Below, piece by piece: positions 10,183 through 18,566 of a stretch of DNA of 64,000 bases. The notes beneath the pieces were generated by a model. The model saw only the letters and a program-made list of their open reading frames with translations. It was not told the DNA's origin and made no database searches. How positions within the stretch are numbered: the stretch's first letter is position 1; each line of letters begins with the position of its first letter. Source of the DNA: Campylobacter jejuni (lineage in GTDB: Bacteria > Campylobacterota > Campylobacteria > Campylobacterales > Campylobacteraceae). The translations under genes and the position numbers were made by a program. The DNA is taken from assembly GCA_014305285.1 (NCBI GenBank), contig JACRSG010000001.1:372001-436000 (forward strand), in the 5' to 3' direction.

Positions 10183-10211
10183 CAAGACTTTGAACTAATA
10201 GAAGGATTTTT

Positions 10212-12800
10212 ATGGAGAATATTTTTAGCAAAGATTCTGATATTGAACTTGTAGATATAGAAAATTCTATAAAAAGTAGTTATTTAGACTATTCTATGAG
10301 TGTTATTATAGGTCGTGCTTTGCCTGATGCAAGAGATGGTTTAAAACCTGTTCATAGAAGAATTTTATATGCTATGCAAAATGATGAGGCAAAAAGTAGA
10401 ACAGATTTTGTCAAATCAGCTCGTATAGTGGGTGCTGTTATAGGTCGTTATCACCCGCATGGAGATATAGCAGTTTATGATGCTTTAGTTAGAATGGCTC
10501 AAGATTTTTCTATGAGATATCCAAGTATTACAGGACAAGGTAACTTTGGATCTATAGATGGTGATAGTGCTGCTGCGATGCGTTACACTGAGGCAAAAAT
10601 GAGTAAACTTTCTCATGAGCTTTTAAAAGATATAGATAAAGATACGGTTGATTTTGTTCCAAATTATGATGGTTCAGAAAGTGAACCTGATGTTTTACCT
10701 TCTAGGGTTCCAAATTTATTATTAAATGGTTCAAGTGGTATAGCTGTAGGTATGGCGACAAATATCCCGCCTCATAGTTTAAATGAGTTGATAGATGGAC
10801 TTTTATATTTACTCGATAATAAAGATGCAAGTTTAGAAGAAATGATGCAGTTTATCAAAGGTCCAGATTTTCCAACAGGTGGAATAATTTATGGTAAAAA
10901 AGGCATTATAGAAGCTTATCGTACAGGGCGTGGTCGTGTAAAAGTACGCGCTAAAACTCATATTGAAAAAAAGACAAATAAAGATGTTATTGTTATAGAT
11001 GAACTTCCTTATCAAACCAATAAAGCTAGGCTTATAGAGCAGATTGCAGATCTTGTTAAAGAAAAGCAAATTGAAGGAATATCTGAAGTAAGAGATGAGA
11101 GTAATAAAGAAGGAATCCGTGTTGTTATAGAACTTAAACGTGAGGCTATGAGCGAAATTGTTTTAAATAATCTATTTAAATCTACCACTATGGAAAGTAC
11201 TTTTGGTGTGATTATGTTGGCAATTTACAATAAAGAACCTAAAATTTTCTCCTTGCTAGAACTTTTAAATCTTTTTTTAACCCATAGAAAAACAGTTATT
11301 ATTAGAAGAACGATTTTTGAACTTCAAAAGGCAAGAGTAAGAGCTCATATTTTAGAAGGTCTTAAAATTGCTCTTGATAATATAGATGAAGTGATTGCTT
11401 TAATTAAAAATAGTTCTGATAATAATACCGCAAGAGATTCTTTGGTGGCTAAATTTGGCCTTAGTGAACTTCAGGCTAATGCTATTTTAGATATGAAACT
11501 TGGTCGTTTAACAGGACTTGAAAGAGAAAAAATCGAAAATGAGCTTGCAGAACTGATGAAAGAAATTGCAAGACTTGAAGAAATTTTAAAAAGTGAAACC
11601 TTGCTTGAAAATTTAATTCGCGATGAATTGAAAGAAATTAGAAGTAAATTTGATGTGCCACGCATTACTCAAATTGAAGATGATTACGATGATATTGATA
11701 TTGAAGATTTAATTCCTAATGAAAATATGGTTGTAACTATCACGCATCGTGGCTATATTAAGCGTGTGCCTAGCAAACAATATGAAAAACAAAAACGAGG
11801 TGGAAAAGGAAAATTAGCCGTTACGACTTATGATGATGATTTTATAGAAAGCTTCTTTACGGCAAATACGCATGATACGCTTATGTTTGTAACAGATCGT
11901 GGACAACTTTATTGGCTTAAAGTTTATAAAATTCCTGAAGGCTCAAGAACAGCCAAAGGAAAAGCGGTCGTAAATCTTATCAATTTACAAGCCGAAGAAA
12001 AAATCATGGCTATTATTCCAACGACAGATTTTGATGAAAGTAAATCTTTATGTTTCTTTACTAAAAATGGTATAGTAAAACGCACTAATTTAAGCGGATA
12101 TCAAAATATTAGAAGTGTGGGGGTTAGAGCAATCAATCTTGACGAAAATGATGAGTTGGTAACTGCTATTATCGTTCAAAGAGATGAAGATGAAATTTTT
12201 ACTAGTGGCAGTGAAGAAAATTTAGAAAATGAAGAAATTGAAAATTTAGATGATGAAAATCTTGAAAACGAAGAAAGTGCAAGCACACAAGGTAAAATGC
12301 TCTTTGCAGTAACCAAAAAAGGTATGTGTATTAAATTCCCACTTGCTAAAGTACGTGAAATCGGCCGTGTAAGTCGTGGGGTGACGGCTATTAAGTTTAA
12401 AGAGAAAAATGACGAATTAGTAGGTGCGGTTGTTATAGAAAATGATGAGCAAGAAATTTTAAGCATAAGTGCAAAAGGCATAGGAAAGCGCACAAATGCT
12501 GGAGAATATAGATTGCAAAGCAGAGGTGGAAAGGGTGTAATTTGTATGAAGCTCACAGGAAAAACCAGAGATCTTATTAGTGTGGTTATAGTAGATGAAA
12601 CTATGGATTTAATGGCTCTTACAAGCTCAGGTAAGATGATACGTGTTGATATGCAAAGCATTAGAAAAGCAGGGCGTAATACTAGTGGTGTCATTGTAGT
12701 TAATGTGGAAAATGATGAGGTGGTTAGCATCGCTAAATGTCCTAAAGAGGAAAACGATGAGGATGAGTTAAGCGATGAAAACTTTGGTTTAGATTTGTAA
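10212..12800 (+). CDS. gyrA: DNA gyrase subunit A (with Ile86)
   Basis: The 862-residue type IIA topoisomerase subunit has the catalytic Tyr125 in RYTEAKM, the coiled-coil gate (about 430-480) and a C-terminal beta-pinwheel with a GyrA-box-like QKRGGKG near 530. With GyrB it introduces negative supercoils. The quinolone-resistance region reads [10 protein letters not shown], so residue 86 is Ile (codon ATA at 10467-10469). Susceptible C. jejuni has Thr86 (ACA), and T86I is the well-known change giving high fluoroquinolone resistance. Residues 22 (Ser), 203 (Asn) and 206 (Ala) look like the common reference states. An acidic Asn/Glu-rich insertion sits in the pinwheel (about 660-685). Confidence 0.98.
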   Translation: MENIFSKDSDIELVDIENSIKSSYLDYSMSVIIGRALPDARDGLKPVHRRILYAMQNDEAKSRTDFVKSARIVGAVIGRYHPHGDIAVYDALVRMAQDFSMRYPSITGQGNFGSIDGDSAAAMRYTEAKMSKLSHELLKDIDKDTVDFVPNYDGSESEPDVLPSRVPNLLLNGSSGIAVGMATNIPPHSLNELIDGLLYLLDNKDASLEEMMQFIKGPDFPTGGIIYGKKGIIEAYRTGRGRVKVRAKTHIEKKTNKDVIVIDELPYQTNKARLIEQIADLVKEKQIEGISEVRDESNKEGIRVVIELKREAMSEIVLNNLFKSTTMESTFGVIMLAIYNKEPKIFSLLELLNLFLTHRKTVIIRRTIFELQKARVRAHILEGLKIALDNIDEVIALIKNSSDNNTARDSLVAKFGLSELQANAILDMKLGRLTGLEREKIENELAELMKEIARLEEILKSETLLENLIRDELKEIRSKFDVPRITQIEDDYDDIDIEDLIPNENMVVTITHRGYIKRVPSKQYEKQKRGGKGKLAVTTYDDDFIESFFTANTHDTLMFVTDRGQLYWLKVYKIPEGSRTAKGKAVVNLINLQAEEKIMAIIPTTDFDESKSLCFFTKNGIVKRTNLSGYQNIRSVGVRAINLDENDELVTAIIVQRDEDEIFTSGSEENLENEEIENLDDENLENEESASTQGKMLFAVTKKGMCIKFPLAKVREIGRVSRGVTAIKFKEKNDELVGAVVIENDEQEILSISAKGIGKRTNAGEYRLQSRGGKGVICMKLTGKTRDLISVVIVDETMDLMALTSSGKMIRVDMQSIRKAGRNTSGVIVVNVENDEVVSIAKCPKEENDEDELSDENFGLDL

Positions 12801-12813
12801 TAAGTTTTAAAGT

Positions 12814-12830
12814 TGGAACGCTTATTGCTT
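12814..12830 (+). promoter_or_regulatory. Sigma-54 promoter of flgPQ
   Basis: The sequence TGGAAC-N5-TTGCTT has the invariant GG (12815-12816) and GC (12827-12828) ten bases apart, the RpoN -24/-12 signature. The expected transcription start is near 12840, 28 bases before the flgP ATG. This agrees with the known RpoN/FlgR dependence of flgP. Confidence 0.85.
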
Positions 12831-12867
12831 TTTATTTTACTAATTACAATATTTTGAAGGTGTAAAA

Positions 12868-13383
12868 ATGAAAAAAATTTATTTTATGCTAGCAATAGCA
12901 GGAATTTTCGCTGGTTGTGTACCAAGTGTAAACAGTGCAACTAAAAATTCAAGTGCAAATAGCACTGCTCCATCTCAAGATGTTATCGTGCAAAAAGTCG
13001 ATAAAGATGATGTGCGTGACATTATTAGAGAAGAAAAGATGTTGGCTCCAGATGTTAGTGAAACAGAGCTTAGTTTTACAGCAGTTGGTGAAGGAATTGC
13101 TCCAATGAATACAGTTTCTACTGCTCAAGCTCTAGCTTTAGCAAAAAGAGCAGCAATTACAGATGCTTACAGACAACTTGCAAGTAAGCTTTATGGCGTG
13201 AAAGTAAATGGTAAGGATACTGTAAAAGATGCAATGCTTAGAAGTTCAACTATTACTGCGCAAGTAAATGGTTTGATTAAAAATGCAAGTATAATTGATG
13301 AGAATTTTAATCAAGGGCTTTATAGAGTAAACTTAGAACTTAAAATCGATGCAGACAAGTGGAAAGAATTGTTTGCTTATTAA
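12868..13383 (+). CDS. flgP: Flagellar motor lipoprotein FlgP
   Basis: The 171-residue outer-membrane lipoprotein has a signal peptide with lipobox IFAGC (Cys17), a Ser/Thr/Asn-rich linker, and an LPP20-type domain (about 65-165) with ALALAKRAAITDAYRQLASKLYGVKV. FlgP builds the large basal disk around the flagellar motor and is needed for motility. The gene follows a sigma-54 promoter and overlaps flgQ by 25 bases. It corresponds to Cj1026c. Confidence 0.9.
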   Translation: MKKIYFMLAIAGIFAGCVPSVNSATKNSSANSTAPSQDVIVQKVDKDDVRDIIREEKMLAPDVSETELSFTAVGEGIAPMNTVSTAQALALAKRAAITDAYRQLASKLYGVKVNGKDTVKDAMLRSSTITAQVNGLIKNASIIDENFNQGLYRVNLELKIDADKWKELFAY

Positions 13384-13808
13384 TCTTTCTTAGCTTTAAG
13401 CTTTTTGCCCAAGATGAATTTATTTTTTGGGCAGAGCTTTCTAGTAAAAATTTTATTCTCTTTCATCAAAATCAAAATTTATCCTTAGCAATGACGCAAA
13501 GCGAAAATGTTGAAGAACAATGGGTATGTGAAATTTCTTATAGTGATCAAGATTTAAAAGTTTTACCTCGAACTTCTTTAGGATTGATTGATGATAATAT
13601 GCCAAAAACAATTAAATTTAATTTTTTAAATTCTCATAAAGATGAATTAAGCGATTGCTTTATAGGAGCTAGAATCAGTGTTAAGGATATTGTTAATACT
13701 GACTTATTACATGCCCAAAGCGAAACTTATGTTAAAATTTTACCCTTGCGTTTTACCGTGGAATTTGGCGAACAAAATGCGATAATTTATTATCTTAAAA
13801 AAAAGTAA
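13359..13808 (+). CDS. flgQ: Flagellar basal-disk protein FlgQ
   Basis: The 149-residue protein starts with GTG at 13359 inside the end of flgP. This start supplies a signal peptide (about 1-18, ending in LFA) that would otherwise be lost. The rest is a predicted periplasmic beta-rich domain without a recognisable enzyme motif. FlgQ is required for FlgP stability or localisation and for motility. The 25-base overlap implies co-translation from the sigma-54 promoter. Confidence 0.85.
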   Translation: MERIVCLLIFLSFKLFAQDEFIFWAELSSKNFILFHQNQNLSLAMTQSENVEEQWVCEISYSDQDLKVLPRTSLGLIDDNMPKTIKFNFLNSHKDELSDCFIGARISVKDIVNTDLLHAQSETYVKILPLRFTVEFGEQNAIIYYLKKK

Positions 13809-13865
13809 ATTCAAAATTAAGCGCAAATTGGATACTATAGCAGAAATTTTTTTAAAAGGCTTGGG

Positions 13866-15167
13866 ATGAATTTAGTCATAGTAGAAGATGATATTAATAT
13901 GCGTAAATCCTTAGAAATTGCATTAGCAGAGTATGAAGAATTTAATATTAAATCTTATAAATCTGCCACTGAAGCTTTAAGAAAAATAGATGAGAATACA
14001 GATTTGATTATTACAGATATTAATATGCCAGGAATTGATGGCATAGAATTGGTTAAAGCTTGCGAAAATAAATATGATTTTATCATTATGACAGGAAATG
14101 CTACTTTAAGTCGTGCTATAGAAGCGGTTCGTTTGGGGGTAAAAGATTTTTTAACCAAGCCTTTTGATATTGATACTTTAGTCGAGGCTATCAAGCGTGC
14201 TAAAATCATAAGAGAAAAAATAGCCGATAAAAAAAGCAAAAAAAATGAAAAAAAAGAAGAAAATAAAGATTTTTTTTCAACTTCTCCTAATTTAGAAAAA
14301 ACATTAAATTTAAGTCAAAAAGCAGCTAAAACTGACGCCTCTGTAATGTTTTTTGGAGAGAGCGGAGTAGGAAAAGAGGTATTTTCTCGTTATATTCACA
14401 CCCATTCTAAACGTGCTAATAGGCCTTTTATTGCTATTAATATGGCAGCTATTCCTGCAAATTTGATTGAAAGTGAGCTTTTTGGTTTTGAAAAAGGTGC
14501 TTTTACTGATGCTAATGCAACTAAAATAGGGCTTTTTGAAATGGCTAATGAGGGTACTTTGTTTTTAGATGAAATTGGCGAAATGCCTTATGAAATTCAA
14601 GCTAAACTTTTAAGAGCTTTGCAAGAAAAAGAAATCACACGACTTGGAAGTACAAAAAGTATCAAAATAGATGTAAGAATCATTAGTGCTACTAATGCAA
14701 ATTTAGATGAAAAAATAAAAAAGGGTGAATTTCGTTCAGATTTATACTATCGTTTAAACACTGTTCCTATTAATATTCCACCTTTAAGAGAGCGTAAGGA
14801 AGAAATTTTAGGTATAGCACAAAAGGTTTTAGAAGATACTTGCAAAGAATATGATTTTAAGGAAAAACAACTCAGTCAAGAAGCTAAAAATGCTTTACTT
14901 GAATATGATTTTCCTGGTAATATTAGAGAGTTAATATCTGTCGTACAAAGAGCTTGTATTTTAAGTGAAAATGATGAAATTTCAAGTGAAGATTTGTTCT
15001 TAGAAGCTAGAAGTGTAAAAAAAGATGTAAAGAATTTAGAGAAAGAATTGATTTGTGAAGTTCTTTTAAATGTAGATTATGACAAGGAACAAGCTTCTCA
15101 AATTTTAGGTATGGATATAAAAATTTTAAATGAAAAAATTAAACAATATCAAATAAAGGATAAGTAA
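13866..15167 (+). CDS. flgR: Sigma-54 response regulator FlgR
   Basis: The 433-residue NtrC-type activator has a receiver domain (1-115) with the acidic pair D8/D9, phospho-acceptor D51 and K98. An AAA+ domain follows with Walker A GESGVGKE (164-171), the sigma-54-contact loop GAFTDA (211-216) and Walker B FLDEIGEM. The C-terminus is short and lacks a normal HTH, consistent with FlgR needing no DNA-binding domain. It is phosphorylated by FlgS and turns on rod-hook-basal-disk genes including the adjacent flgPQ. The linker (120-137) is encoded by A7, A8, A8 and T8 runs, and the frame is intact here. Confidence 0.95.
   Translation: MNLVIVEDDINMRKSLEIALAEYEEFNIKSYKSATEALRKIDENTDLIITDINMPGIDGIELVKACENKYDFIIMTGNATLSRAIEAVRLGVKDFLTKPFDIDTLVEAIKRAKIIREKIADKKSKKNEKKEENKDFFSTSPNLEKTLNLSQKAAKTDASVMFFGESGVGKEVFSRYIHTHSKRANRPFIAINMAAIPANLIESELFGFEKGAFTDANATKIGLFEMANEGTLFLDEIGEMPYEIQAKLLRALQEKEITRLGSTKSIKIDVRIISATNANLDEKIKKGEFRSDLYYRLNTVPINIPPLRERKEEILGIAQKVLEDTCKEYDFKEKQLSQEAKNALLEYDFPGNIRELISVVQRACILSENDEISSEDLFLEARSVKKDVKNLEKELICEVLLNVDYDKEQASQILGMDIKILNEKIKQYQIKDK
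14229..14277 (+). repeat. A/T homopolymer cluster in the flgR linker
   Basis: Runs of A7 (14229-14235), A8 (14238-14245), A8 (14248-14255) and T8 (14270-14277) fall in 49 bases between the receiver and AAA+ domains. Published work on C. jejuni describes phase variation of flgR through length changes in poly-A and poly-T tracts of the gene. All tracts are in frame in this sequence. Confidence 0.75.
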
Positions 15168-16198
15168 TGTCAAAAAAACAAAAAATAGCCATTGTGGGTG
15201 CTACTGGTGCGGTTGGAGAAGAGCTTTTAAATGTTTTAGATGAATTTGATTTTCCAGTAGAAAGTATTTTATCTTTAGCAAGTGCAAAAAGTGTAGGTAG
15301 CGAAGTAGAATTTAAAGGCAAAGCTTATAAAGTCAAAGAACTTACCGAAAATGTATTTAAAGAAAATCCTGTTGATATTGCTTTTTTTAGTGCGGGTGGA
15401 AGTGTGAGTGAAAGATATGCTAGATTTGCAGTAGAATCCGGTGCTGTTGTAATTGATAATACAAGTCATTTTAGAATGGAAAAAGATGTTCCTTTAGTAG
15501 TTCCTGAATGCAATCCTGAGGATATTAAAGATTGGAAAAAAACAGGGATAATTGCTAATCCAAATTGTTCTACTATACAAATGGTGCAAGTTTTAAAACC
15601 TTTAAATGACGCATTTAATTTAAAGCGTGTTGATGTAAGCACTTATCAGGCTGCAAGTGGAGCAGGAAAAGAAGGGATGCAGGAATTGGTTGAAGCGATG
15701 CAAAGTTTTTTTGCTTTTAAACTTGATGAGTTTGAGGCTCAAACTTTTCCTTATACTTTAGCACTTAATCTTATTCCGCAAATTGATGTTTTTATGGATA
15801 ATGATTACACTAAAGAAGAACTTAAAATGCTTAATGAAACTCAAAAAATTTTACATAAAAATGTAGAAGTTTCGGCAACTTGTGTAAGAGTGCCTGTTTT
15901 AAGAAGTCATAGCGAAGCCATTACTATGCATTTTGAAAAAGAAATAGATGTAAAAAAAGCTAAAGAAATTTTAGAAAAAGCACCAAGTGTTGTAGTGATA
16001 GATGATCCTAAAAATAAAAAATACCCTATGCCTTTGATGACAAGTAACGCCAATGAAACTTATGTAGGAAGAATTCGTGCTGATGTGTATGATAAAAAAA
16101 TACTTCATCTTTGGTGTGTAGCAGATCAAATTCGCGTAGGTGCTGCAACAAATGCTGTACGTATCGCGAAAAAATGGTTAGAATTAAAAAATAAATAA
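15167..16198 (+). CDS. asd: Aspartate-semialdehyde dehydrogenase
   Basis: The 343-residue cytoplasmic enzyme reduces aspartyl phosphate to aspartate semialdehyde for lysine/diaminopimelate, threonine and methionine synthesis. It has the NADP-binding GATGAVG (11-17), active-site Cys134 in NPNCSTIQ, and the conserved RVPVLRSHSE segment with the catalytic Arg/His region (about 244-253). The ATG overlaps the flgR stop by one base. Length is typical. Confidence 0.97.
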   Translation: MSKKQKIAIVGATGAVGEELLNVLDEFDFPVESILSLASAKSVGSEVEFKGKAYKVKELTENVFKENPVDIAFFSAGGSVSERYARFAVESGAVVIDNTSHFRMEKDVPLVVPECNPEDIKDWKKTGIIANPNCSTIQMVQVLKPLNDAFNLKRVDVSTYQAASGAGKEGMQELVEAMQSFFAFKLDEFEAQTFPYTLALNLIPQIDVFMDNDYTKEELKMLNETQKILHKNVEVSATCVRVPVLRSHSEAITMHFEKEIDVKKAKEILEKAPSVVVIDDPKNKKYPMPLMTSNANETYVGRIRADVYDKKILHLWCVADQIRVGAATNAVRIAKKWLELKNK

Positions 16199-16206
16199 GG
16201 AAAAAA

Positions 16207-16713
16207 ATGTTAGAGAAAATATTTGAATCTTTGCTTGTTAGAAGTCGTATTGTTACAATTTTACCTGTAATTTTTGGTTTAATTGGAGCTTTTGTATTGT
16301 TTTTTATTGCAAGTTATGATATTTTAAAGGTTATATTTTATACTTATAATTATTTTTTTGATGTGGGTTATAATGTGGATTTGCATGAGGATGTGGTGGC
16401 TTTAATTATAGGAGCTGTTGATCTTTATCTTATGGCTTTAGTTTTGTTTATTTTTTCTTTTGGGGTTTATGAGCTTTTTATCAGCGAAATAGAAGAATTG
16501 AAACAAACAAAACAAAGCAAGGTTTTAGAAGTGCATAGCTTGGATCAATTAAAAGACAAGCTTGCAAAAGTTATCATTATGGTTTTAGTGGTAAATTTCT
16601 TTCAAAGGGTTTTACAGATGAAATTTACTACTCCTGTGGATATGGCTTTTCTTGCTGGCTCGATTTTAGCTCTTTGTGTGGGGCTTTATTTTTTACATAA
16701 AGGCGGCCATTAA
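16207..16713 (+). CDS. UPF0114 (YqhA-like) membrane protein
   Basis: The 168-residue integral membrane protein has about four hydrophobic segments (near 18-42, 60-90, 118-136 and 143-162). The N-terminal LLVRSRIVTILPVIFGLIGA segment and the GAVDLYLMALVLFIFSFGVYELFIS block are typical of UPF0114. Function is unknown. A GGAAAAA ribosome site sits between the asd stop and this ATG, so it probably belongs to the asd transcript. Confidence 0.85.
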   Translation: MLEKIFESLLVRSRIVTILPVIFGLIGAFVLFFIASYDILKVIFYTYNYFFDVGYNVDLHEDVVALIIGAVDLYLMALVLFIFSFGVYELFISEIEELKQTKQSKVLEVHSLDQLKDKLAKVIIMVLVVNFFQRVLQMKFTTPVDMAFLAGSILALCVGLYFLHKGGH

Positions 16714-16730
16714 CAAGGATTATCTTTTTT

Positions 16731-16739
16731 TGATATAAT
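16731..16739 (+). promoter_or_regulatory. Extended -10 promoter
   Basis: TGATATAAT is a perfect extended -10 element, 25 bases before the ATG of the small porin-like gene. It probably drives that gene and the cytochrome c gene behind it. Confidence 0.6.
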
Positions 16740-16764
16740 CGTTTTTCGTGTTTGAAGAATAAAA

Positions 16765-16956
16765 ATGAAAAAAATGTTTTTAATTGGTATGATTTTAAAT
16801 CATTTTGTTTTTGCAGCTCCGTTAGATGAAGTTTTTAAAGATATAGAAGTTTCAGGGACTGTTCGTTATCGCTATGATATTAAAAAAGAAAAAAAATATA
16901 ACAAAAAAACACATAAATATCAAAATAAAACACAAACAGAGATTACAATAAAATAA
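16765..16956 (+). CDS. Short periplasmic protein resembling a MOMP-type porin N-terminus
   Basis: This 63-residue protein has a signal peptide (about 1-17, cleaving at FAA). The mature part PLDEVFKDIEVSGTVRYRYD looks like the start of mature Campylobacter major outer-membrane porins, which read roughly [21 protein letters not shown]. After that it turns into a Lys-rich tail (about 35-55) and stops. A porin of this family has about 400 residues, so this is either a stump of a porin duplication or a small protein in its own right. It has its own promoter and no frameshifted continuation was found in the 8 bases before the next gene. It corresponds to Cj1021c. Confidence 0.65.
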   Translation: MKKMFLIGMILNHFVFAAPLDEVFKDIEVSGTVRYRYDIKKEKKYNKKTHKYQNKTQTEITIK

Positions 16957-16964
16957 GGAAAATC

Positions 16965-17399
16965 ATGATTATACGCTGGTTGTTTATCAGTTCAATATTT
17001 GTTGTTGCACTTTTTGGTATTAACTTGAAATCATTTTTTACTTATACCTTTGATGCAAATAAACAATATGATATGAAAAAAGCAAAGACTTTGTATTTTC
17101 AAAATAAATGCAATACTTGTCATGGAGATCATGCTGAAAAGAGTGTTATAGGATCTAGAATTTTAAAAGATATATCTCCTGAGGATATTAAAGGAGCTTT
17201 AATAGGTTATACTCTTGATAGTAGTAGTTCTACAACAGCTTCTCAAATGGCTTTTTATGCTAGAAGTTTAAGCCATGAGGACATAGATAATATTATTGCT
17301 TATATTAAAGGTGGAAATTTTGCACTTGATTTGCAAGTAAAAGACCTTCTTGAAGAAGAACGTGCACAAAAAACAAAACATAATATATTTCTAAAATAA
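16965..17399 (+). CDS. Membrane-anchored monohaem cytochrome c
   Basis: The 144-residue protein has an uncleaved N-terminal membrane segment (about 3-25) and a class I cytochrome c domain with the haem site C49-N-T-C52-H53. The likely distal Met is in SQMAFYARSLSHEDIDNIIAYI (about 105-125). It probably carries electrons in the periplasm; the partner is not evident. It follows a GGAAAA site 8 bases after the previous stop. It corresponds to Cj1020c. Confidence 0.88.
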   Translation: MIIRWLFISSIFVVALFGINLKSFFTYTFDANKQYDMKKAKTLYFQNKCNTCHGDHAEKSVIGSRILKDISPEDIKGALIGYTLDSSSSTTASQMAFYARSLSHEDIDNIIAYIKGGNFALDLQVKDLLEEERAQKTKHNIFLK

Positions 17400-17429
17400 G
17401 ATATAAAAACTACAATTAAAAGGAATGCT

Positions 17430-18545
17430 ATGAAAAAACTAACTTTAACTTTAGGTGTTTTAACTATGGTAAATTGCTTATATGCTAAGGATATTAATAT
17501 AGGCGTGGTTTTACCTTTAACTGGAACTGTGGCAGCTTATGGGCAAGATGTTTTTAACGGAATTGAACTGGCTAATAAGCTACAGCCAAAACTTTCAAAT
17601 GGGGATATTATCAAACTTATCACAATAGATACAAAAGGAGATAAGCTTGAAACTTTAAATGGGGTTAATCGTTTAATAGCAACAGATAAAGTTCTTGGAA
17701 TTATTGGTGAAGCTACAACTCCAAATACTATTCAAGCTATTTCTATAGCAGAAGAGAAAAAAATTCCTCTAATAGCTCCAGTGGCATCTGGAGATAAATT
17801 ACTAGATAAAAGGAAATATGCAAGTAGAGTTTGTTTTAAAGATAGTTTCCAAGGAGATAAATTTGCTACTTATGTATCTAAAGATTTAGGACTTAAAAAT
17901 GCTGTTATCATTATAGATCAAAGTAATGTTTATTCTTTAGGTTTGGCAAGAGCCTTTGAAAATTCTTTTAAGAATAATGGTGGAAAAATTATAAAAAAAC
18001 TTGTTATTAATTCAGGAGATAAAGATTTTAAAGCTGTGGTTTCGCAACTTAAGAGTTTAAATCCTGATTTTGTTTATATGCCTATTTATCATCCTGAAGC
18101 TGCCTTAATTGCGAGACAGGCAAGACAAATTGGTTTTGATAAACTTTTAGCAGCAGGAGATGGTGTTAATAATCAAACTTTTATAGATCTTGGTGGAAGT
18201 GCTGTTAATGGAGTGATTTTTACTGATAGTTTTGATTATAACAATCCCTCTACACAATTGGGAAAAGATTTTATTACAGCTTATGAGAAAGTTAAGGGAA
18301 CAAAAGAACTCCCAGCATTTTCAGCTATGGGTGCTGATGCGTATTTTGTAATGCTAAATGCTATGAATGCTTGTGTTGACAATCTTACTAGTAAGTGCGT
18401 CAATGAAAAAATTCACCAAACTAAAGATTTTCAAGCTGTTGGTGGTGTGATTAGTATAGATGAAAGTGGTAATGCCATTCGTTCTGTTGTGATTAAAGAA
18501 ATTCAAAATCAAAAACAAAATTACAAAACAATTATAAATCCATAA
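17430..18545 (+). CDS. livJ: Branched-chain amino acid ABC transporter binding protein LivJ
   Basis: The 371-residue periplasmic binding protein (type I fold, Leu/Ile/Val family) has a signal peptide (about 1-19, ending in LYA). Motifs include the N-terminal VLPLTGTVAAYGQDVFNGIELA and GDKDFKAVVSQLKSLNPD. A C-terminal Cys pair, in MNACVDNLTSKCVNEK, probably forms a disulphide. It delivers leucine, isoleucine or valine to LivHMGF. It is the first of two paralogous binding proteins. A 145-base segment (18281-18425) is identical to livK. Confidence 0.93.
   Translation: MKKLTLTLGVLTMVNCLYAKDINIGVVLPLTGTVAAYGQDVFNGIELANKLQPKLSNGDIIKLITIDTKGDKLETLNGVNRLIATDKVLGIIGEATTPNTIQAISIAEEKKIPLIAPVASGDKLLDKRKYASRVCFKDSFQGDKFATYVSKDLGLKNAVIIIDQSNVYSLGLARAFENSFKNNGGKIIKKLVINSGDKDFKAVVSQLKSLNPDFVYMPIYHPEAALIARQARQIGFDKLLAAGDGVNNQTFIDLGGSAVNGVIFTDSFDYNNPSTQLGKDFITAYEKVKGTKELPAFSAMGADAYFVMLNAMNACVDNLTSKCVNEKIHQTKDFQAVGGVISIDESGNAIRSVVIKEIQNQKQNYKTIINP
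18281..18425 (+). repeat. 145-bp segment identical to one in livK (copy 1)
   Basis: Bases 18281-18425 are identical to 19412-19556, including third codon positions, although the flanking parts of livJ and livK have clearly diverged. It encodes the YEKVKGTKELPAF to HQTK region. Confidence 0.9.
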
Positions 18546-18566
18546 TTACTAAAATAAAGGTAGAAA

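Noticed and set aside
12176-12730. 184-codon minus-strand ORF inside gyrA
   Set aside because: It is a shadow of the GyrA C-terminal domain, with Ser/Thr/Leu-biased composition and no family features.
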